Assembly (NCBI RefSeq): GCF_000747155.1
Contig: NZ_AVCK01000017.1
Location: 21,530-85,529, forward strand
Origin: Arenimonas metalli CF5-1
Lineage (GTDB): Bacteria; Pseudomonadota; Gammaproteobacteria; Xanthomonadales; Xanthomonadaceae
Reading direction: 5' to 3'
Length of the DNA stretch: 64,000 nt
Each line of letters starts with the position of its first letter. Within the stretch, counting starts at the first letter, position 1. Under the pieces are notes generated by a model, which saw nothing but the letters and a program-made list of their open reading frames with translations, was not told the origin of the DNA and did no database searches. A program made the position numbers and the translations under genes. Below are positions 53,656-63,894 of this stretch, piece after piece.

Positions 53656-55983
53656 ATGAAATTGCCTGATCTGAAATCGCTCCCGAAGGCCGGCGCCCTG
53701 CCGCTGGCCGCGGGCCTGCTGCTGGTCGCCGGCTGGTTCGGCTGGCAGGGCTGGCAGGCGTCGTCGGCCGAGTCCAAGACGCTGGAGATGGACCAGGTCC
53801 GCGCCACCAGCGCGACCCAGGTCCGCGGCGCCATCGCCGCCGCGCTGGAGCGGCTCGAGGGCAGCCGGTCGCGGATCGCGCTCGTCACGGCGCTCAAGCG
53901 AAATGAAGACCAGGCCGCGCGCGACGTCATCCTCGATGGCTGGAGCGGCGTCGAGGCGCTGGAGTGGCACGCCCCCGGCCTCGATGCCGCGTACGCCGAC
54001 CCCAAGGCCTTCGGCTTCGGCAAGCTGGGCGTGCTCGAGGAGGCGCTGCAGGACAACGCGGCGCGCGCCGCGATCATCAAGGACGCCGGCGGTCCGCGCC
54101 TGGCGCTGGCGGCGCCGGTGCTCGACGAGGGCCGGGTGCTGACCCTGGCCTACGTCCGCCTGCCGCTCGACGTCGTCACCGCGCCGCTGTCCGCGGCTGG
54201 CGTCGACGGCGGCTACCTGGCCATCCGCCAGGGTCGCCACACCGTGTTCGAGACCGGCGATGTCGCGCTGGCCGGTGCGGCCGAAGTGGGCGCCATCCGC
54301 ATCGAAGGCACCGCGCTGCGCGTGGTGGCGGCTGCGCCCGTGGTCGAGCTGGGCCTCGGCGCGTTCGCCTACTACCTGCTGGCGCTGCTGTCGGCGCTGG
54401 TGGCCGTCGCGCTGCTGCTGATGCCGCGCCTCAAGGGCCTGCGCCTCGAGCGCAAGCCCGAGGGCGCGGCGGCCGGCACCGGCACGCCGACCCTGGCCGA
54501 GCTGCAGCAGAGCGGCCAGCTGGACGCGGAGGCCGAAGCCGCCCGCGCCGCCGCCGCGAAATCCCCCCAGGTCGCCAAGCCGCCGCCGCCGCCCGCGCCG
54601 CGCGCCGCGCTCGACCGCAGCATCTTCCGCGCGTATGACATCCGCGGCGTGGTCGGCAAGACCCTCGATGCCGAGACCGCGCGCCTGATCGGCCAGGCGA
54701 TCGGCACCGAGATGCATCGCCAGGACGCACGCACCGTGGTCGTTGGCCGCGATGGCCGCCTGTCCTCGCCGGAAATGGCCAATGCCCTGATCGACGGCCT
54801 GCGCCTGGCGGGCCGCGAGGTCATCGACATCGGCGACGCGCCGACGCCGCTGGTTTACTTCGGCGCCTACCACCTGCGCGCGGGTTCCTGCGTGTCGGTC
54901 ACCGGCAGCCACAACCCGCCCGACTACAACGGCTTCAAGATCGTCATCGACGGCGAGACGCTCGCGGGCGACGCTATCCAGAAGCTCTACGAGCGCATCG
55001 CCGAGAACAACCTGCACGTGGCCGACAGCCAGGGCCTGGTCAGCCGGCGCGACATCACCCAGGACTACATCGACCGCATCGCCGGCGACATCCAGATCGA
55101 GCGCAAGCTGCGGGTGGTGGTCGACTGCGGCAGCGGCATCGCCGGCCTGGTGGCGCCGCGCCTGCTCGAGGCGATCGGCGCGGACGTCGAACCGCTGTAC
55201 TGCGAGGTGGACGGCACCTTCCCGCACCACCACCCCGACCCCAGCGATCCGGCCAACCTGCAGGACCTGGTGCGCGTCGTGCAGCGCGTGGGCGCCGACC
55301 TCGGCCTGGCCTTCGACGGCGACGGCGACCGCCTGGGCGTGGTCACCCGCTCCGGCGAGATGATCTACCCGGACCGCCTGCTGATGCTGTTCGCCGCGGA
55401 CGTGCTCGAGCGCAACCCGGGCGCCTGCATCATCTACGACGTCAAGTGCACCGGCCACCTGCCGATGCACATCCTGCGCCACGGCGGCAGCCCGCTGATG
55501 TGGAAGACCGGGCATTCGCTGATCAAGGCCAAGATGCGCGAGACCGAGGCCGAGCTGGCCGGCGAGATGAGCGGCCACTTCTTCTTCCGCGAGCGCTGGT
55601 ACGGCTTCGACGACGGCCTGTACGCGGCCGCGCGCTTGCTCGAGATCCTCTCCACCCGGGGCGAGACGCCGCAGGAAGTGTTCGACACCCTGCCCAAGGG
55701 CGTATCGACGCCGGAGCTCAAGATCCACGTCGAGGAAGGCGAGCAGTACGTCTTCATCGAGAAGTTCGTGGCTGCGGCGAAGTTCGAGGGCGCACGCATC
55801 GCCACCATTGACGGCGTGCGCGCCGACTGGCCCGATGGCTGGGGCCTGGTGCGGGCGTCGAACACGACGCCGGTGCTGGTGCTGCGCTTCGACGCCAAGG
55901 ACACCGAATCGCTCGAGCGCATCAAGCGCGTCTTCCGCGAGCAGCTGCTCGCGGTGCAGCCGGGGCTGGACCTGCCGTTCTGA
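53656..55983 (+). CDS. algC: Phosphomannomutase/phosphoglucomutase with membrane-anchored N-terminal domain
   Basis: This 775-residue protein is an AlgC-type enzyme (residues about 320-775): the catalytic Ser is S418 in TGSHNPPDYNGFK, the metal loop is DGDGDRLGV, and the C-terminal domain has RASNTTPVLVLRFDA. The first 310 residues are extra: a membrane helix (about 12-34), about 200 residues of probable periplasmic sensor-like domain, a second helix (about 235-256) and a Pro/Ala linker. The layout places the catalytic part in the cytoplasm. It makes mannose-1-P and glucose-1-P for exopolysaccharide and LPS. Related Xanthomonadaceae have similar long forms. It lies 39 bp after dut. Confidence 0.9.
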   Translation: MKLPDLKSLPKAGALPLAAGLLLVAGWFGWQGWQASSAESKTLEMDQVRATSATQVRGAIAAALERLEGSRSRIALVTALKRNEDQAARDVILDGWSGVEALEWHAPGLDAAYADPKAFGFGKLGVLEEALQDNAARAAIIKDAGGPRLALAAPVLDEGRVLTLAYVRLPLDVVTAPLSAAGVDGGYLAIRQGRHTVFETGDVALAGAAEVGAIRIEGTALRVVAAAPVVELGLGAFAYYLLALLSALVAVALLLMPRLKGLRLERKPEGAAAGTGTPTLAELQQSGQLDAEAEAARAAAAKSPQVAKPPPPPAPRAALDRSIFRAYDIRGVVGKTLDAETARLIGQAIGTEMHRQDARTVVVGRDGRLSSPEMANALIDGLRLAGREVIDIGDAPTPLVYFGAYHLRAGSCVSVTGSHNPPDYNGFKIVIDGETLAGDAIQKLYERIAENNLHVADSQGLVSRRDITQDYIDRIAGDIQIERKLRVVVDCGSGIAGLVAPRLLEAIGADVEPLYCEVDGTFPHHHPDPSDPANLQDLVRVVQRVGADLGLAFDGDGDRLGVVTRSGEMIYPDRLLMLFAADVLERNPGACIIYDVKCTGHLPMHILRHGGSPLMWKTGHSLIKAKMRETEAELAGEMSGHFFFRERWYGFDDGLYAAARLLEILSTRGETPQEVFDTLPKGVSTPELKIHVEEGEQYVFIEKFVAAAKFEGARIATIDGVRADWPDGWGLVRASNTTPVLVLRFDAKDTESLERIKRVFREQLLAVQPGLDLPF

Positions 55984-55986
55984 GGT

Positions 55987-56676
55987 TCAGCCGGCCGGCG
56001 TCGCCGCTTCGGCGGCGTCGTCGGCGGGCGCCGGGGCGTCCGCGGCGCCCTTGAGCTCGCGGAAGCGCTCGACCAGGCGCACCAGCTCGTCGTCCAGCTC
56101 CACCAGCTCGCCCTGCTTGAGCACCAGCATCTGCTGCTGGCGCACCATGTCGTCGTGCAGGCTGCGGATGTCGGTGGCCTGCTTGGGAGCCACGGCGCGG
56201 CCGGCGAGCTCGGCCTCCGCGGCCTCGGCCAGCAGGCTGGCCAGGCTGGCGCGCTGGCTGGCGACGCCGGCCTCGATGGCCTCCAGCGTCTGCTTCACCA
56301 GGTCGATGCGGTTGTTGAACGAGCGCTTGAGTTCGTCTTCGGTCTGGAACGAGGCGATCATCGCCGCCTCGGTCTTGCGCGCCTGCTCGGCTTCCTTTTC
56401 GGCGATGGCCTGCAGCCGGTCGGCCTCGGCCTTGGCCGCGCGCTCCTCTTCGGTGAGGGCGCGCTCGACCTGGGCGGTGGTGGAACCGCTGGCCGCGTTG
56501 AACTCGGTGCGGGCCTGGTCCACGGCCTCGGGCGGCAGCGCGTCGGAGAACTGCACCTTGCCGTCCTTGTCCACCCAACGGTAGAGCTTCTTCTGGGCCG
56601 GGGGCTGCTGGGCATCGGCAAGGCCCGACGCGAGCAGGCTGGACGCCACGGCGAGGCTGAGCAGGGCGCGGATCAT
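55987..56676 (-). CDS. DUF4124-domain coiled-coil protein
   Basis: This 229-residue protein starts at the ATG at 56674-56676 with a ggag ribosome site. A signal peptide (about 1-22) is followed by a DUF4124 segment (KKLYRWVDKDGKVQFSDALPP), then about 150 residues of charged coiled coil (LTEEERAAKAEADRLQAIAEKE; QMLVLKQGELVELDDEL). It is probably periplasmic. Role is unknown. It converges with the algC-like gene (gap 3 bp) and lies 13 bp downstream of pyrE on the same strand. Confidence 0.82.
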   Translation of the reverse strand: MIRALLSLAVASSLLASGLADAQQPPAQKKLYRWVDKDGKVQFSDALPPEAVDQARTEFNAASGSTTAQVERALTEEERAAKAEADRLQAIAEKEAEQARKTEAAMIASFQTEDELKRSFNNRIDLVKQTLEAIEAGVASQRASLASLLAEAAEAELAGRAVAPKQATDIRSLHDDMVRQQQMLVLKQGELVELDDELVRLVERFRELKGAADAPAPADDAAEAATPAG

Positions 56677-56689
56677 GGGCGATCTCCGG

Positions 56690-57340
56690 TCATTCAGGTT
56701 GGCTGCCATAGCGCGCACGATACGCCACCAGCGCGGGCTTGTGCTCGGCGATCTCCGGCCGTTCGTCGGCGTGCGACAGCAGGTCGTCGAGGCCGGCGAT
56801 GGCGTGCACCGGGATGCCGAACTCGGCGGTCACTTCCTGCGCCGCCGAGCGCTGCCCGGCCTGGCCGCGCTCCTGGCGGTCGAGCGCGATCAGCACGCCG
56901 CAGGGCTCGCCGCCGGCTTCGCGGATGATCTGGATCGACTCGCGGATGGCGGTGCCGGCCGTGATCACGTCGTCCACCACCAGCACCCGCCCTCGGACCG
57001 GGGCGCCGATCAGGCGGCCGCCCTCGCCGTGGGCCTTGGCTTCCTTGCGGTTGAAGGCGACCGGCAGGTCGCGGCCACGGCGGGCCAGCGCCACCGCCAG
57101 CGTGGTGGCCAGCGGGATGCCCTTGTAGGCCGGGCCGAACAACATGTCGAAGTCGAGCCCGGAGGCCTCGAGCGCATCGGCGTAGCACTCGCCCAGCTCC
57201 GACAGCGCGGCGCCGGAGTCGAACAGCCCGGCGTTGAAGAAGTAGGGGCTGGTGCGGCCCGACTTGAGGCTGAACTCGCCGAAGCGCAGCACGCTGCGCG
57301 CCAGGGCGAGGTCGAGGAAGCGGCTCTGGTGGGGATTCAC
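56690..57340 (-). CDS. pyrE: Orotate phosphoribosyltransferase
   Basis: This 216-residue enzyme converts orotate and PRPP to OMP. The start is the GTG at 57338-57340, giving [20 protein letters not shown], which aligns with E. coli [20 protein letters not shown]. The PRPP loop [17 protein letters not shown] and [13 protein letters not shown] are intact. The longer TTG-initiated frame to 57376 is not family-like. It diverges from xthA. Confidence 0.95.
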   Translation of the reverse strand: MNPHQSRFLDLALARSVLRFGEFSLKSGRTSPYFFNAGLFDSGAALSELGECYADALEASGLDFDMLFGPAYKGIPLATTLAVALARRGRDLPVAFNRKEAKAHGEGGRLIGAPVRGRVLVVDDVITAGTAIRESIQIIREAGGEPCGVLIALDRQERGQAGQRSAAQEVTAEFGIPVHAIAGLDDLLSHADERPEIAEHKPALVAYRARYGSQPE

Positions 57341-57456
57341 GCCGGGTCGTCCGTGGGGGAAAACGTGATTGTGCAACAGCCGCGCGCGCCGCGGCAGCGC
57401 CTCCCCGGGGAATTCGGCTAACCTTCCCCATCCCCGCCGCGGCCGCTCCCGACTCC

Positions 57457-58224
57457 GTGAAAATCGTCAGCTTCAACGCCAACGGCCTGCGTTCGGCCGC
57501 CAGCAAGGGTTTCTTCGACTGGCTGCCCGGCCTCGATGCCGACCTGGTCTGCATCCAGGAAACCAAGGCCCAGGAGCACCAGCTGCGCGTGCCCGAACTG
57601 CTGCCGCCCGGCTACGAGGCCTGGTTCCGCGATGCCACCACGAAGAAGGGCTACAGCGGCGTCGGCATCTACACCCGGCGCGCGCCGGACGAGGTGCTGA
57701 CCGGGCTGGGCTGGGATGAGTTCGACGAAGAGGGGCGCTACCTCGAGGCGCGCTTCGGCAACCTGAGCGTGGTGTCGCTGTACTTCCCGTCGGGCTCCTC
57801 CGGCGACGAGCGCCAGCAGTTCAAGTTCCGCTGCATGGAGTGGTTCACGCCGATCCTGGACCAGTGGCTGGCCAGCGGCCGCGACTACGTCATCTGCGGC
57901 GACTGGAACATCGTGCACACGGCCCGGGATATCAGGAACTGGAAGTCCAACCAGAAGAACTCCGGCTGCCTGCCCGAGGAGCGCGCCTGGCTGGACCTGC
58001 TGTTCAAGGCGCGCGGCTGGGTCGACAGCTACCGCCACCTGCGCCCCGAGGGCGAGGACTACACCTGGTGGAGCCAGCGCGGCGCGGCGCGCGCCAAGGA
58101 CGTGGGCTGGCGCATCGACTACCAGGTGGTGTCGCCCTCGCTGCGCGACCGCCTGAAATCCTGCGCGATCTTCCCCGAGCCGAAGTTCAGCGACCACGCG
58201 CCCTACCTCGTGGAGTACGCATGA
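57457..58224 (+). CDS. xthA: Exodeoxyribonuclease III
   Basis: This 255-residue AP endonuclease/exonuclease has a GTG start. Motifs are [23 protein letters not shown] (catalytic Glu), [25 protein letters not shown] (Asp/Asn) and the C-terminal [11 protein letters not shown] (His). It repairs abasic sites. Its last 4 bases overlap the AmpG-like gene (ATGA). Confidence 0.95.
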   Translation: MKIVSFNANGLRSAASKGFFDWLPGLDADLVCIQETKAQEHQLRVPELLPPGYEAWFRDATTKKGYSGVGIYTRRAPDEVLTGLGWDEFDEEGRYLEARFGNLSVVSLYFPSGSSGDERQQFKFRCMEWFTPILDQWLASGRDYVICGDWNIVHTARDIRNWKSNQKNSGCLPEERAWLDLLFKARGWVDSYRHLRPEGEDYTWWSQRGAARAKDVGWRIDYQVVSPSLRDRLKSCAIFPEPKFSDHAPYLVEYA

Positions 58225-59543
58225 GCACCGGCCTGGGCGCGCGGCTGTCGCAGGGGCTGCGGCCCTACGTGCAGAAGGAGCCGCTGGCGGCGCTGATGCT
58301 CGGCATTTCCTCCGGCTTCCCGTACGCGATGATCGGCGCCACGCTGACCACGCGGCTGGCCCAGGACGGCATCGACAAGAAGAGCGTCACCGCGTTCTCG
58401 CTCGCCTTCCTGGTCTACAACCTGAAGTTCCTGTGGGCGCCGCTGGTGGACGGCCTGCGGCTGCCGCTGCTGGGCCGCCTCGGGCAGCGCGTGTCGTGGC
58501 TGGTGTTCGCCGGCACGGCGGTGATGGCGGCCGTGGCCTGGCTGGCGATGCTCGACCCGAAGGCCGACCTCGCCCTGTTCGCGATGGCCGCGGTGGCGGT
58601 CGGCGCCGCCGGCGCGACCTACGACATCGTCATCGACGCCTACCGCATCGAGACGCTCAAGCCCGAGCAGCTGGGCGTGGGTTCGGGCATGTCGCAGTAC
58701 GGCTGGCGCATCGGATCGGTGGCCGCCGGTTCGCTGGCGCTTTATGTGGCCGCGCGCCACGGCTGGTCGCTGGCCTACCTGCTCTGCGCGGGATTCGCCT
58801 TGCCGGCGATGCTGACCGGCCTGGTGGTCGGCGAGCCGGCGCGGCACGTCACCATCGCGGTGCACCGCGGGCTTCGCCAGGCCTGGGAGGCCGTCGCCGG
58901 TCCGCTGCTGGAGTTCTTCCGCCGCCGCGGCGCGATGCTGGTGCTGCTGTTCGTGCTGCTGCACAAGGTCGGCGACACCCTGGCCAACCTCACGCTGCGC
59001 CTGCTGCTCAACGACCTGGGCTTCAGCAACGACGAGATCGCCACCTACGACGTCGGCTTCGGCTTCATCGCGATGCTGGCGGGCATTTTCCTCGGCGGCA
59101 TGATGTACGCCGCCATCGGCATGAAGCGCTCGGTGCTGGTGGCGCTGGTCCTGATGGCCGCCTCCAACCTCAGCTTTGCCTGGCTGGCGTCGGTGGGGCA
59201 TTCGAACGCACTGCTGGCCTTCACCATCGGCTTCGAGAACCTGGCCAGCGGCATCGGCGGCGTGGTGGTCGTGGCCTACCTGTCGGCGCTGTGCAACCTC
59301 GCGTTCACCGCCACCCAGTTCGCGCTGCTCAGCGCCGCGGCCAGCGTGGTGGGGCGCATCGTCACCGGCACCACGGCGGGCGCGCTGATCGAATCGCTGG
59401 GCTACGTGCAGTTCTACCTGCTCACCACGCTGGTGGCGCTGCCGGGCGTGCTGCTGTACCTGTTCATGCTGCGGGCCGGTTTGATCGAGCAATCCCTGGG
59501 CGACGCCGGCTACCGCGGCGCCGACAAGGCCCCGCCCGGCTGA
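58221..59543 (+). CDS. ampG: AmpG-like MFS permease
   Basis: This 440-residue membrane protein has about 12 helices. The AmpG-type start is LMLGISSGFPYAMIGATLTTRLAQDGIDKKSVT, with FLWAPLVDGLRLP in helix 2-3 and YDIVIDAYRIETLKPEQLGVGSGMSQYGWRIG in the middle. AmpG imports anhydro-muropeptides from cell-wall turnover. Its proximity to anmK and an M23 endopeptidase supports a peptidoglycan recycling role, although some family members carry other cargo. It is coupled to xthA. Confidence 0.87.
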   Translation: MSTGLGARLSQGLRPYVQKEPLAALMLGISSGFPYAMIGATLTTRLAQDGIDKKSVTAFSLAFLVYNLKFLWAPLVDGLRLPLLGRLGQRVSWLVFAGTAVMAAVAWLAMLDPKADLALFAMAAVAVGAAGATYDIVIDAYRIETLKPEQLGVGSGMSQYGWRIGSVAAGSLALYVAARHGWSLAYLLCAGFALPAMLTGLVVGEPARHVTIAVHRGLRQAWEAVAGPLLEFFRRRGAMLVLLFVLLHKVGDTLANLTLRLLLNDLGFSNDEIATYDVGFGFIAMLAGIFLGGMMYAAIGMKRSVLVALVLMAASNLSFAWLASVGHSNALLAFTIGFENLASGIGGVVVVAYLSALCNLAFTATQFALLSAAASVVGRIVTGTTAGALIESLGYVQFYLLTTLVALPGVLLYLFMLRAGLIEQSLGDAGYRGADKAPPG

Positions 59544-59615
59544 ACCTTCGCCGCGCCGGGTATTGCAGTCCCCGTCCGTGGCCGTATGCTGGTCGTCCCC
59601 CCGAGGATCGAGGCC

Positions 59616-59915
59616 ATGGCCGACTTCCTGTTGCGCGACATCGATGAGCGGGTAGCCGAGCGCATCAAGGAGATGGCGCGCCAGAAGGGCTGGCCGCTGA
59701 ACGACGTCATCCTGTTGCTGCTCAAGCAGGCGCTCGGCCTGGTCGATCCGGAGCCGGCGCCGATCCCGGGCGACATCGCGCGCCTCACGGGCGCCTGGAG
59801 CGACGACGAGGCGCGGGCCTTCGAGGAGGCCATGTCGGCCATGACCAGCCTGCCGGACGACGCGCCGGCCTACCTGGTCGAAGAAATGCGCCGCAAGAAG
59901 GAAGCCGGCGGCTGA
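59616..59915 (+). CDS. Small ribbon-helix-helix-like protein
   Basis: This 99-residue protein starts at the ATG at 59616, with gagg upstream. The N-terminal half (ADFLLRDIDERVAERIKEMARQ then KGWPLNDVILLLLKQAL) has the strand-helix-helix pattern of Arc/FitA-type DNA-binding proteins. The C-terminal part is acidic (WSDDEARAFEEAM). No partner toxin is next to it, so an antitoxin role is not supported by context; it may be an orphan regulator. It ends exactly where the convergent anmK stop begins. Confidence 0.7.
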   Translation: MADFLLRDIDERVAERIKEMARQKGWPLNDVILLLLKQALGLVDPEPAPIPGDIARLTGAWSDDEARAFEEAMSAMTSLPDDAPAYLVEEMRRKKEAGG

Positions 59916-61058
59916 TCAGGCCGGATGGATTGCGCCGAGCACGCGCGGCCCGCGCGCGCCGGTGACTGCGGGCAGGTTGCCCGGTCGTCCCGCCAGCGTT
60001 TCCCGCGCCAGCCAGGCGAAGCCGGCGGCCTCGATGAAATCAGGATCCAGCCCCAGCGCCGCGGTGCTTTCCACCACCACGCCGGGAAGGTGCGCCGCCA
60101 GCCGCGCCATCAGCAGCGGGTTGTGCACGCCGCCGCCGCAGACCAGCAGGCGGGCGCCACCGGGCTGCTGCGTGCGCAGCGCTTCAGCCACGGTAACAGC
60201 GCTCAGTTCGCACAGCGTGGCCTGGACGTCGGCGGGCGCTTCGTCGCGCAGCCGTGACGCCAGCCACTCGAGCTGGAACTGGTCGCGGCCGGTGCTCTTG
60301 GGCGGCGGCTGCGCGAACCACGGTTCGTCCAGCAGGCGGGCCAGCAGCGCCGCATCCACGCGGCCGCTGCGCGCGAACGCGGCGTCGCGGTCGTAGGCCT
60401 CGCCGCGATGGCGCAGGCACCAGGCATCCATCAGGCCATTCGCTGGCCCGGTGTCGAAGCCGCGCACCACGCCTTCGCGCGGCAGCACGGTGAGGTTGGC
60501 GATGCCGCCGAGGTTCAGCACGGCGCGGTCCTCTTGCGGCGAATGCATCACCGCGGCGTGGAAGGCCGGCATCAGCGGTGCGCCCTGGCCGCCCGCGGCG
60601 ACATCGCGCCGGCGGAAATCGGCGACGGTGGTCAGGCCGGTGGCTTCCGCGATGACGCTGGCGTCGCCCAGCTGCTGGCTGAAGGGGAAGGCGCCGCGCG
60701 GGTCGTGGCGCAGCGTCTGCCCGTGCGAGCCGATCGCGCGGACCGAAGCCGCGGGTACGCCCGCGTCGGCCAGCGCCTGGTTCGCAACGGATGCGAACAT
60801 CAGGCCCAGGCGCGTATCGAGCCGTGCGATGTCATCCAGCGCCACCTGCGCCTGCGCCTGCGACCAGCGCAACACGTCGGCATGCAGGTCGGCCGGGTAG
60901 GGATAGGTGCGGGCGAAGGCGATGCGCGGCGCCGGCTCGAACGCCACCAGCGCGGCATCGATGCCGTCCACGCTGGTGCCCGAGATCAGGCCAAGAAAAA
61001 GCCCGCCGGGCGTGCCGGCGGGCGGAGTGTCGTCGTTCGTACGCGGCGTGGCCGCCAT
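59916..61058 (-). CDS. anmK: Anhydro-N-acetylmuramic acid kinase
   Basis: This 380-residue kinase of the ASKHA fold has the signature [46 protein letters not shown] and [14 protein letters not shown]. It phosphorylates and opens anhydro-MurNAc in cell-wall recycling. It begins 4 bp after the M23 endopeptidase gene, so both are probably co-transcribed. Length matches the family (about 370). Confidence 0.95.
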   Translation of the reverse strand: MAATPRTNDDTPPAGTPGGLFLGLISGTSVDGIDAALVAFEPAPRIAFARTYPYPADLHADVLRWSQAQAQVALDDIARLDTRLGLMFASVANQALADAGVPAASVRAIGSHGQTLRHDPRGAFPFSQQLGDASVIAEATGLTTVADFRRRDVAAGGQGAPLMPAFHAAVMHSPQEDRAVLNLGGIANLTVLPREGVVRGFDTGPANGLMDAWCLRHRGEAYDRDAAFARSGRVDAALLARLLDEPWFAQPPPKSTGRDQFQLEWLASRLRDEAPADVQATLCELSAVTVAEALRTQQPGGARLLVCGGGVHNPLLMARLAAHLPGVVVESTAALGLDPDFIEAAGFAWLARETLAGRPGNLPAVTGARGPRVLGAIHPA

Positions 61059-61062
61059 CGGC

Positions 61063-62364
61063 TCAGCGTGCGGCGAGGCGCACGCCCTCCACGCGCTTGA
61101 GCTGGGCCAGGGCGGGCGCGGTGGCGGCGCGGAAGGCCACCATCTCGCTGCCGGCCAGCGGCTCGGGCTTGGGCATGGTCACCGTCAGCGGGTCGCGGTG
61201 TGCGCCGTTGATGCGGAATTCGTAGTGCAGGTGCGGACCGCTGGCCAGGCCGGTGGCGCCGACGTAGCCGATGGTGGTGCCCTGCTGCACGCGCGAGCCG
61301 ACCTTGTAACGACCCAGGCGCGACATGTGCGCGTACAGGGTCGTGTGGCCCTTGCCGTGGTCGATGATGATGGTGCGGCCGTAGCCGTTCTGCCAGCCGG
61401 CGAAGCTCACCCGGCCATCGCCCGCGGCCATGATCGGCGTGCCGGTGGCGGCGGCGTAGTCCACGCCCTTGTGCGCGCGCACGGTGCCGAGCACCGGGTG
61501 CTTGCGGCGCGGGTTGAAGCGCGAGCTGATGCGCGCGAACTCGATCGGCATGCGCATGAAGCTCTTCTTCAGCGGGCGGCCGGTGAGGTCGAAGTATTCC
61601 TGCTTGCCGTTGCGCTCGAAGCGCACCGCGGTGAACTCCTTGCCGCGGTTGAGGAAGCTGGCCGCGACGATGCCGCCGCTGCGCAGGCGCTCGCCGTCGC
61701 GCCAGATCTCTTCGTACACGACCTGGAAACGGTCGCCGTCGCGCAGGTCCTGGGTGAAGTCGATGTCGTACGAGAACACGTTCGCCATCTGGTTGATGGC
61801 GGCGTTGCTCAGGCCGGCCTGGGCGCCCGCGGCGTACAGCGAGCTGGTGATCTCGCCGCTGGCGACCATCGTGCGGCGCTCGAGCGGGCGCTCGATCACG
61901 TTCTCGGTGACTTCGCCGCCGGCGATGGCCAGCTCGACCCGCGCGGCTTCATCGCGCTCGAACGCGAGGCCGCGCAGGGCGCCGTCCTCGGTGAGGTCGA
62001 AGGCGAGCTGGGCGCCGGCGCGCAGGCGGGTGAGGTTCTTCGCGCTGGGCGATTCCAGCACCAGGTACATCACCGAGGCGGGCACGCCCATCTGCTGGAA
62101 GATCTCGCCCAGCGTCTGGCCGTTCTGGACGGTGACGGTCTGCCAGGCCGGGCCGCGCGCGGCGGCGCTGGTGGCGGCCTTGCCCTCGAGCGGCGGCAGG
62201 GGCAGGCTCAGCGTGGTGAGGTTTTCCTGTGCGGCCGGTTCGCGCATGGCGCTGGCGAAACCGGGGATGATGGTCAGCACCAGGGTGCCGAGGGAGGCGC
62301 AGAGGCCGGCCAACACCCAGTGTTCGCGCGACCAGCGGCCGAGGGGGGAAGGGTTGTGCTGCAA
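61063..62364 (-). CDS. M23-family peptidoglycan endopeptidase (MepM-like)
   Basis: This 433-residue protein has an N-terminal membrane anchor (about 17-40), an OapA/LysM-like segment ([20 protein letters not shown]), a middle OapB-like domain and a C-terminal M23 peptidase with zinc motifs [20 protein letters not shown] (H..D) and [17 protein letters not shown] (HLH). It probably cleaves peptide cross-links during growth. It is divergent from tyrS and upstream of anmK. Confidence 0.93.
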   Translation of the reverse strand: MQHNPSPLGRWSREHWVLAGLCASLGTLVLTIIPGFASAMREPAAQENLTTLSLPLPPLEGKAATSAAARGPAWQTVTVQNGQTLGEIFQQMGVPASVMYLVLESPSAKNLTRLRAGAQLAFDLTEDGALRGLAFERDEAARVELAIAGGEVTENVIERPLERRTMVASGEITSSLYAAGAQAGLSNAAINQMANVFSYDIDFTQDLRDGDRFQVVYEEIWRDGERLRSGGIVAASFLNRGKEFTAVRFERNGKQEYFDLTGRPLKKSFMRMPIEFARISSRFNPRRKHPVLGTVRAHKGVDYAAATGTPIMAAGDGRVSFAGWQNGYGRTIIIDHGKGHTTLYAHMSRLGRYKVGSRVQQGTTIGYVGATGLASGPHLHYEFRINGAHRDPLTVTMPKPEPLAGSEMVAFRAATAPALAQLKRVEGVRLAAR

Positions 62365-62464
62365 AGGGGGGTTCCCCGCTCGAAACAGGAGTCGGGCTAC
62401 GATAACCAGCGCGAAATACCGGCGTCAAACCCTTGTAGCGTCTGGATTTTTTGGGCTCCACGCT

Positions 62465-62491
62465 TTAACTTTCTATTAACTTCCGATTAAC
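62465..62491. promoter_or_regulatory. Three TTAAC direct repeats with 11-bp period
   Basis: TTAAC occurs at 62465, 62476 and 62487, exactly one helical turn apart, in the 173-bp gap between the M23 gene and tyrS. Such spacing is typical of sites for OmpR/PhoB-family response regulators. No regulator is named. Confidence 0.5.
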
Positions 62492-62537
62492 GCGGCCGGC
62501 CTCGGCCTCCGCCCTGAATACAAGCATCCCTCCATTC

Positions 62538-63749
62538 ATGTCCGACCTGCAGCACGCCCTAGACCTGATCGCCCGTGGCGCCGACGAGATCCTGAAGCCC
62601 GAGGAGCTGGCGGCGCGGCTCAAGCTGGGCCGCCCGCTGCGGGTGAAGGCCGGCTTCGACCCGACGGCGCCCGACCTGCACATCGGCCACACCGTCCTGC
62701 TCAACAAGATGCGGCAGTTCCAGGACCTGGGGCATCAGGTCATCTTCCTGATCGGCGACTTCACCGGGATGATCGGCGACCCGACCGGCAAGAACGCCAC
62801 CCGCAAGCCGCTGACCCGCGAGGACGTGCTGGCCAACGCCCAGACCTATGCCGACCAGGTGTTCAAGGTGCTGGACAAGGACCGCACCGAGGTCCGGTTC
62901 AATTCCGAGTGGTTCGGGCAGATGTCGGCGGCCGACATGATCCGCCTGGCGGCGCAGCACACGGTGGCGCGCATGCTCGAGCGCGACGACTTCGCCAAGC
63001 GCTACGCGGCCCAGCAGTCGATCGCCATCCATGAGTTCCTGTATCCGCTGGTGCAGGGCTATGACTCGGTGGCGCTCAAGGCCGACGTGGAGCTGGGCGG
63101 CACCGACCAGAAGTTCAACCTGCTGATGGGCCGCGGCCTGCAGGAAAGCCACGGGCAGCCCCCGCAAATCGTGTTGACCATGCCGCTGCTCGAGGGCCTG
63201 GATGGCGTCAACAAGATGTCCAAGTCGCTGGGCAACTACATCGGCATCAACGAGCCGGCGATCGATATCGTCACCAAGGCGATGAAGGTCGGCGACGAGC
63301 TCATGTGGCGCTGGTACGAGCTGCTGAGCTTCGAAACCTCGCTGGCCGAACTGGCGCGCATGAAGCAGGACGTGGCCGGCGGCGCGCTCAATCCGCGCGA
63401 TGCCAAGCTGCGGCTGGCGCGTGAGCTGGCAGCGCGCTTCCACGGCGCGCAGGCGGCGGATACCGCGGTGGCCGGCTGGCACGCGGTGGTGCGCGGCGAA
63501 GGCGACACCTCGCTGTTGCCGCAGGCGCAGATCGCCGTGCCGGCCGAAGGCCTGCGCATCGCGGCGCTGCTGGTGGCGGCCGGCCTGGCGGCCAGCAATT
63601 CCGAGGCCTCCCGCAAGCTCAAGGAGCGGGCCGTGAAGATCGATGCCGAGGTGTTCGAGGATCCGCAGCGGGTCTTCGGCGTCGGTTTCGAGGCCGTCCT
63701 GCAGGTCGGCAAGCGCAATTTCGCCCGGGTGAAGCTGGTCGCCGCCTGA
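62538..63749 (+). CDS. tyrS: Tyrosyl-tRNA synthetase
   Basis: This 403-residue class I synthetase has the HIGH signature [23 protein letters not shown] [14 protein letters not shown], and [14 protein letters not shown]-terminal S4 domain ([21 protein letters not shown]) completes it. It is the longer TyrRS type (TyrRZ-like subgroup, about 400 residues) common in this family. It charges tRNA-Tyr. The rRNA-type promoter follows about 145 bp downstream. Confidence 0.96.
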   Translation: MSDLQHALDLIARGADEILKPEELAARLKLGRPLRVKAGFDPTAPDLHIGHTVLLNKMRQFQDLGHQVIFLIGDFTGMIGDPTGKNATRKPLTREDVLANAQTYADQVFKVLDKDRTEVRFNSEWFGQMSAADMIRLAAQHTVARMLERDDFAKRYAAQQSIAIHEFLYPLVQGYDSVALKADVELGGTDQKFNLLMGRGLQESHGQPPQIVLTMPLLEGLDGVNKMSKSLGNYIGINEPAIDIVTKAMKVGDELMWRWYELLSFETSLAELARMKQDVAGGALNPRDAKLRLARELAARFHGAQAADTAVAGWHAVVRGEGDTSLLPQAQIAVPAEGLRIAALLVAAGLAASNSEASRKLKERAVKIDAEVFEDPQRVFGVGFEAVLQVGKRNFARVKLVAA

Positions 63750-63894
63750 CGGAACCCCGGTTTCGCCCGGCGTTTTCGCCAATTCGCGCAGACCCCCTTC
63801 CCAAGTCGCGCGCCTTCCCCTATTCTTCGCGGCCCTTCACCGCCCGGCCTTGGTCGGTCGGCGAAGGGGGAGCAAAAAAGGACGGTTTAGGGTG

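Noticed and set aside
57341..57376. TTG start for pyrE at 57376
   Set aside because: The family N-terminus begins at the GTG 12 codons later.
59616..59915. Type II toxin-antitoxin module
   Set aside because: Only an RHH-like antitoxin-like protein is present; neither neighbour is a toxin.
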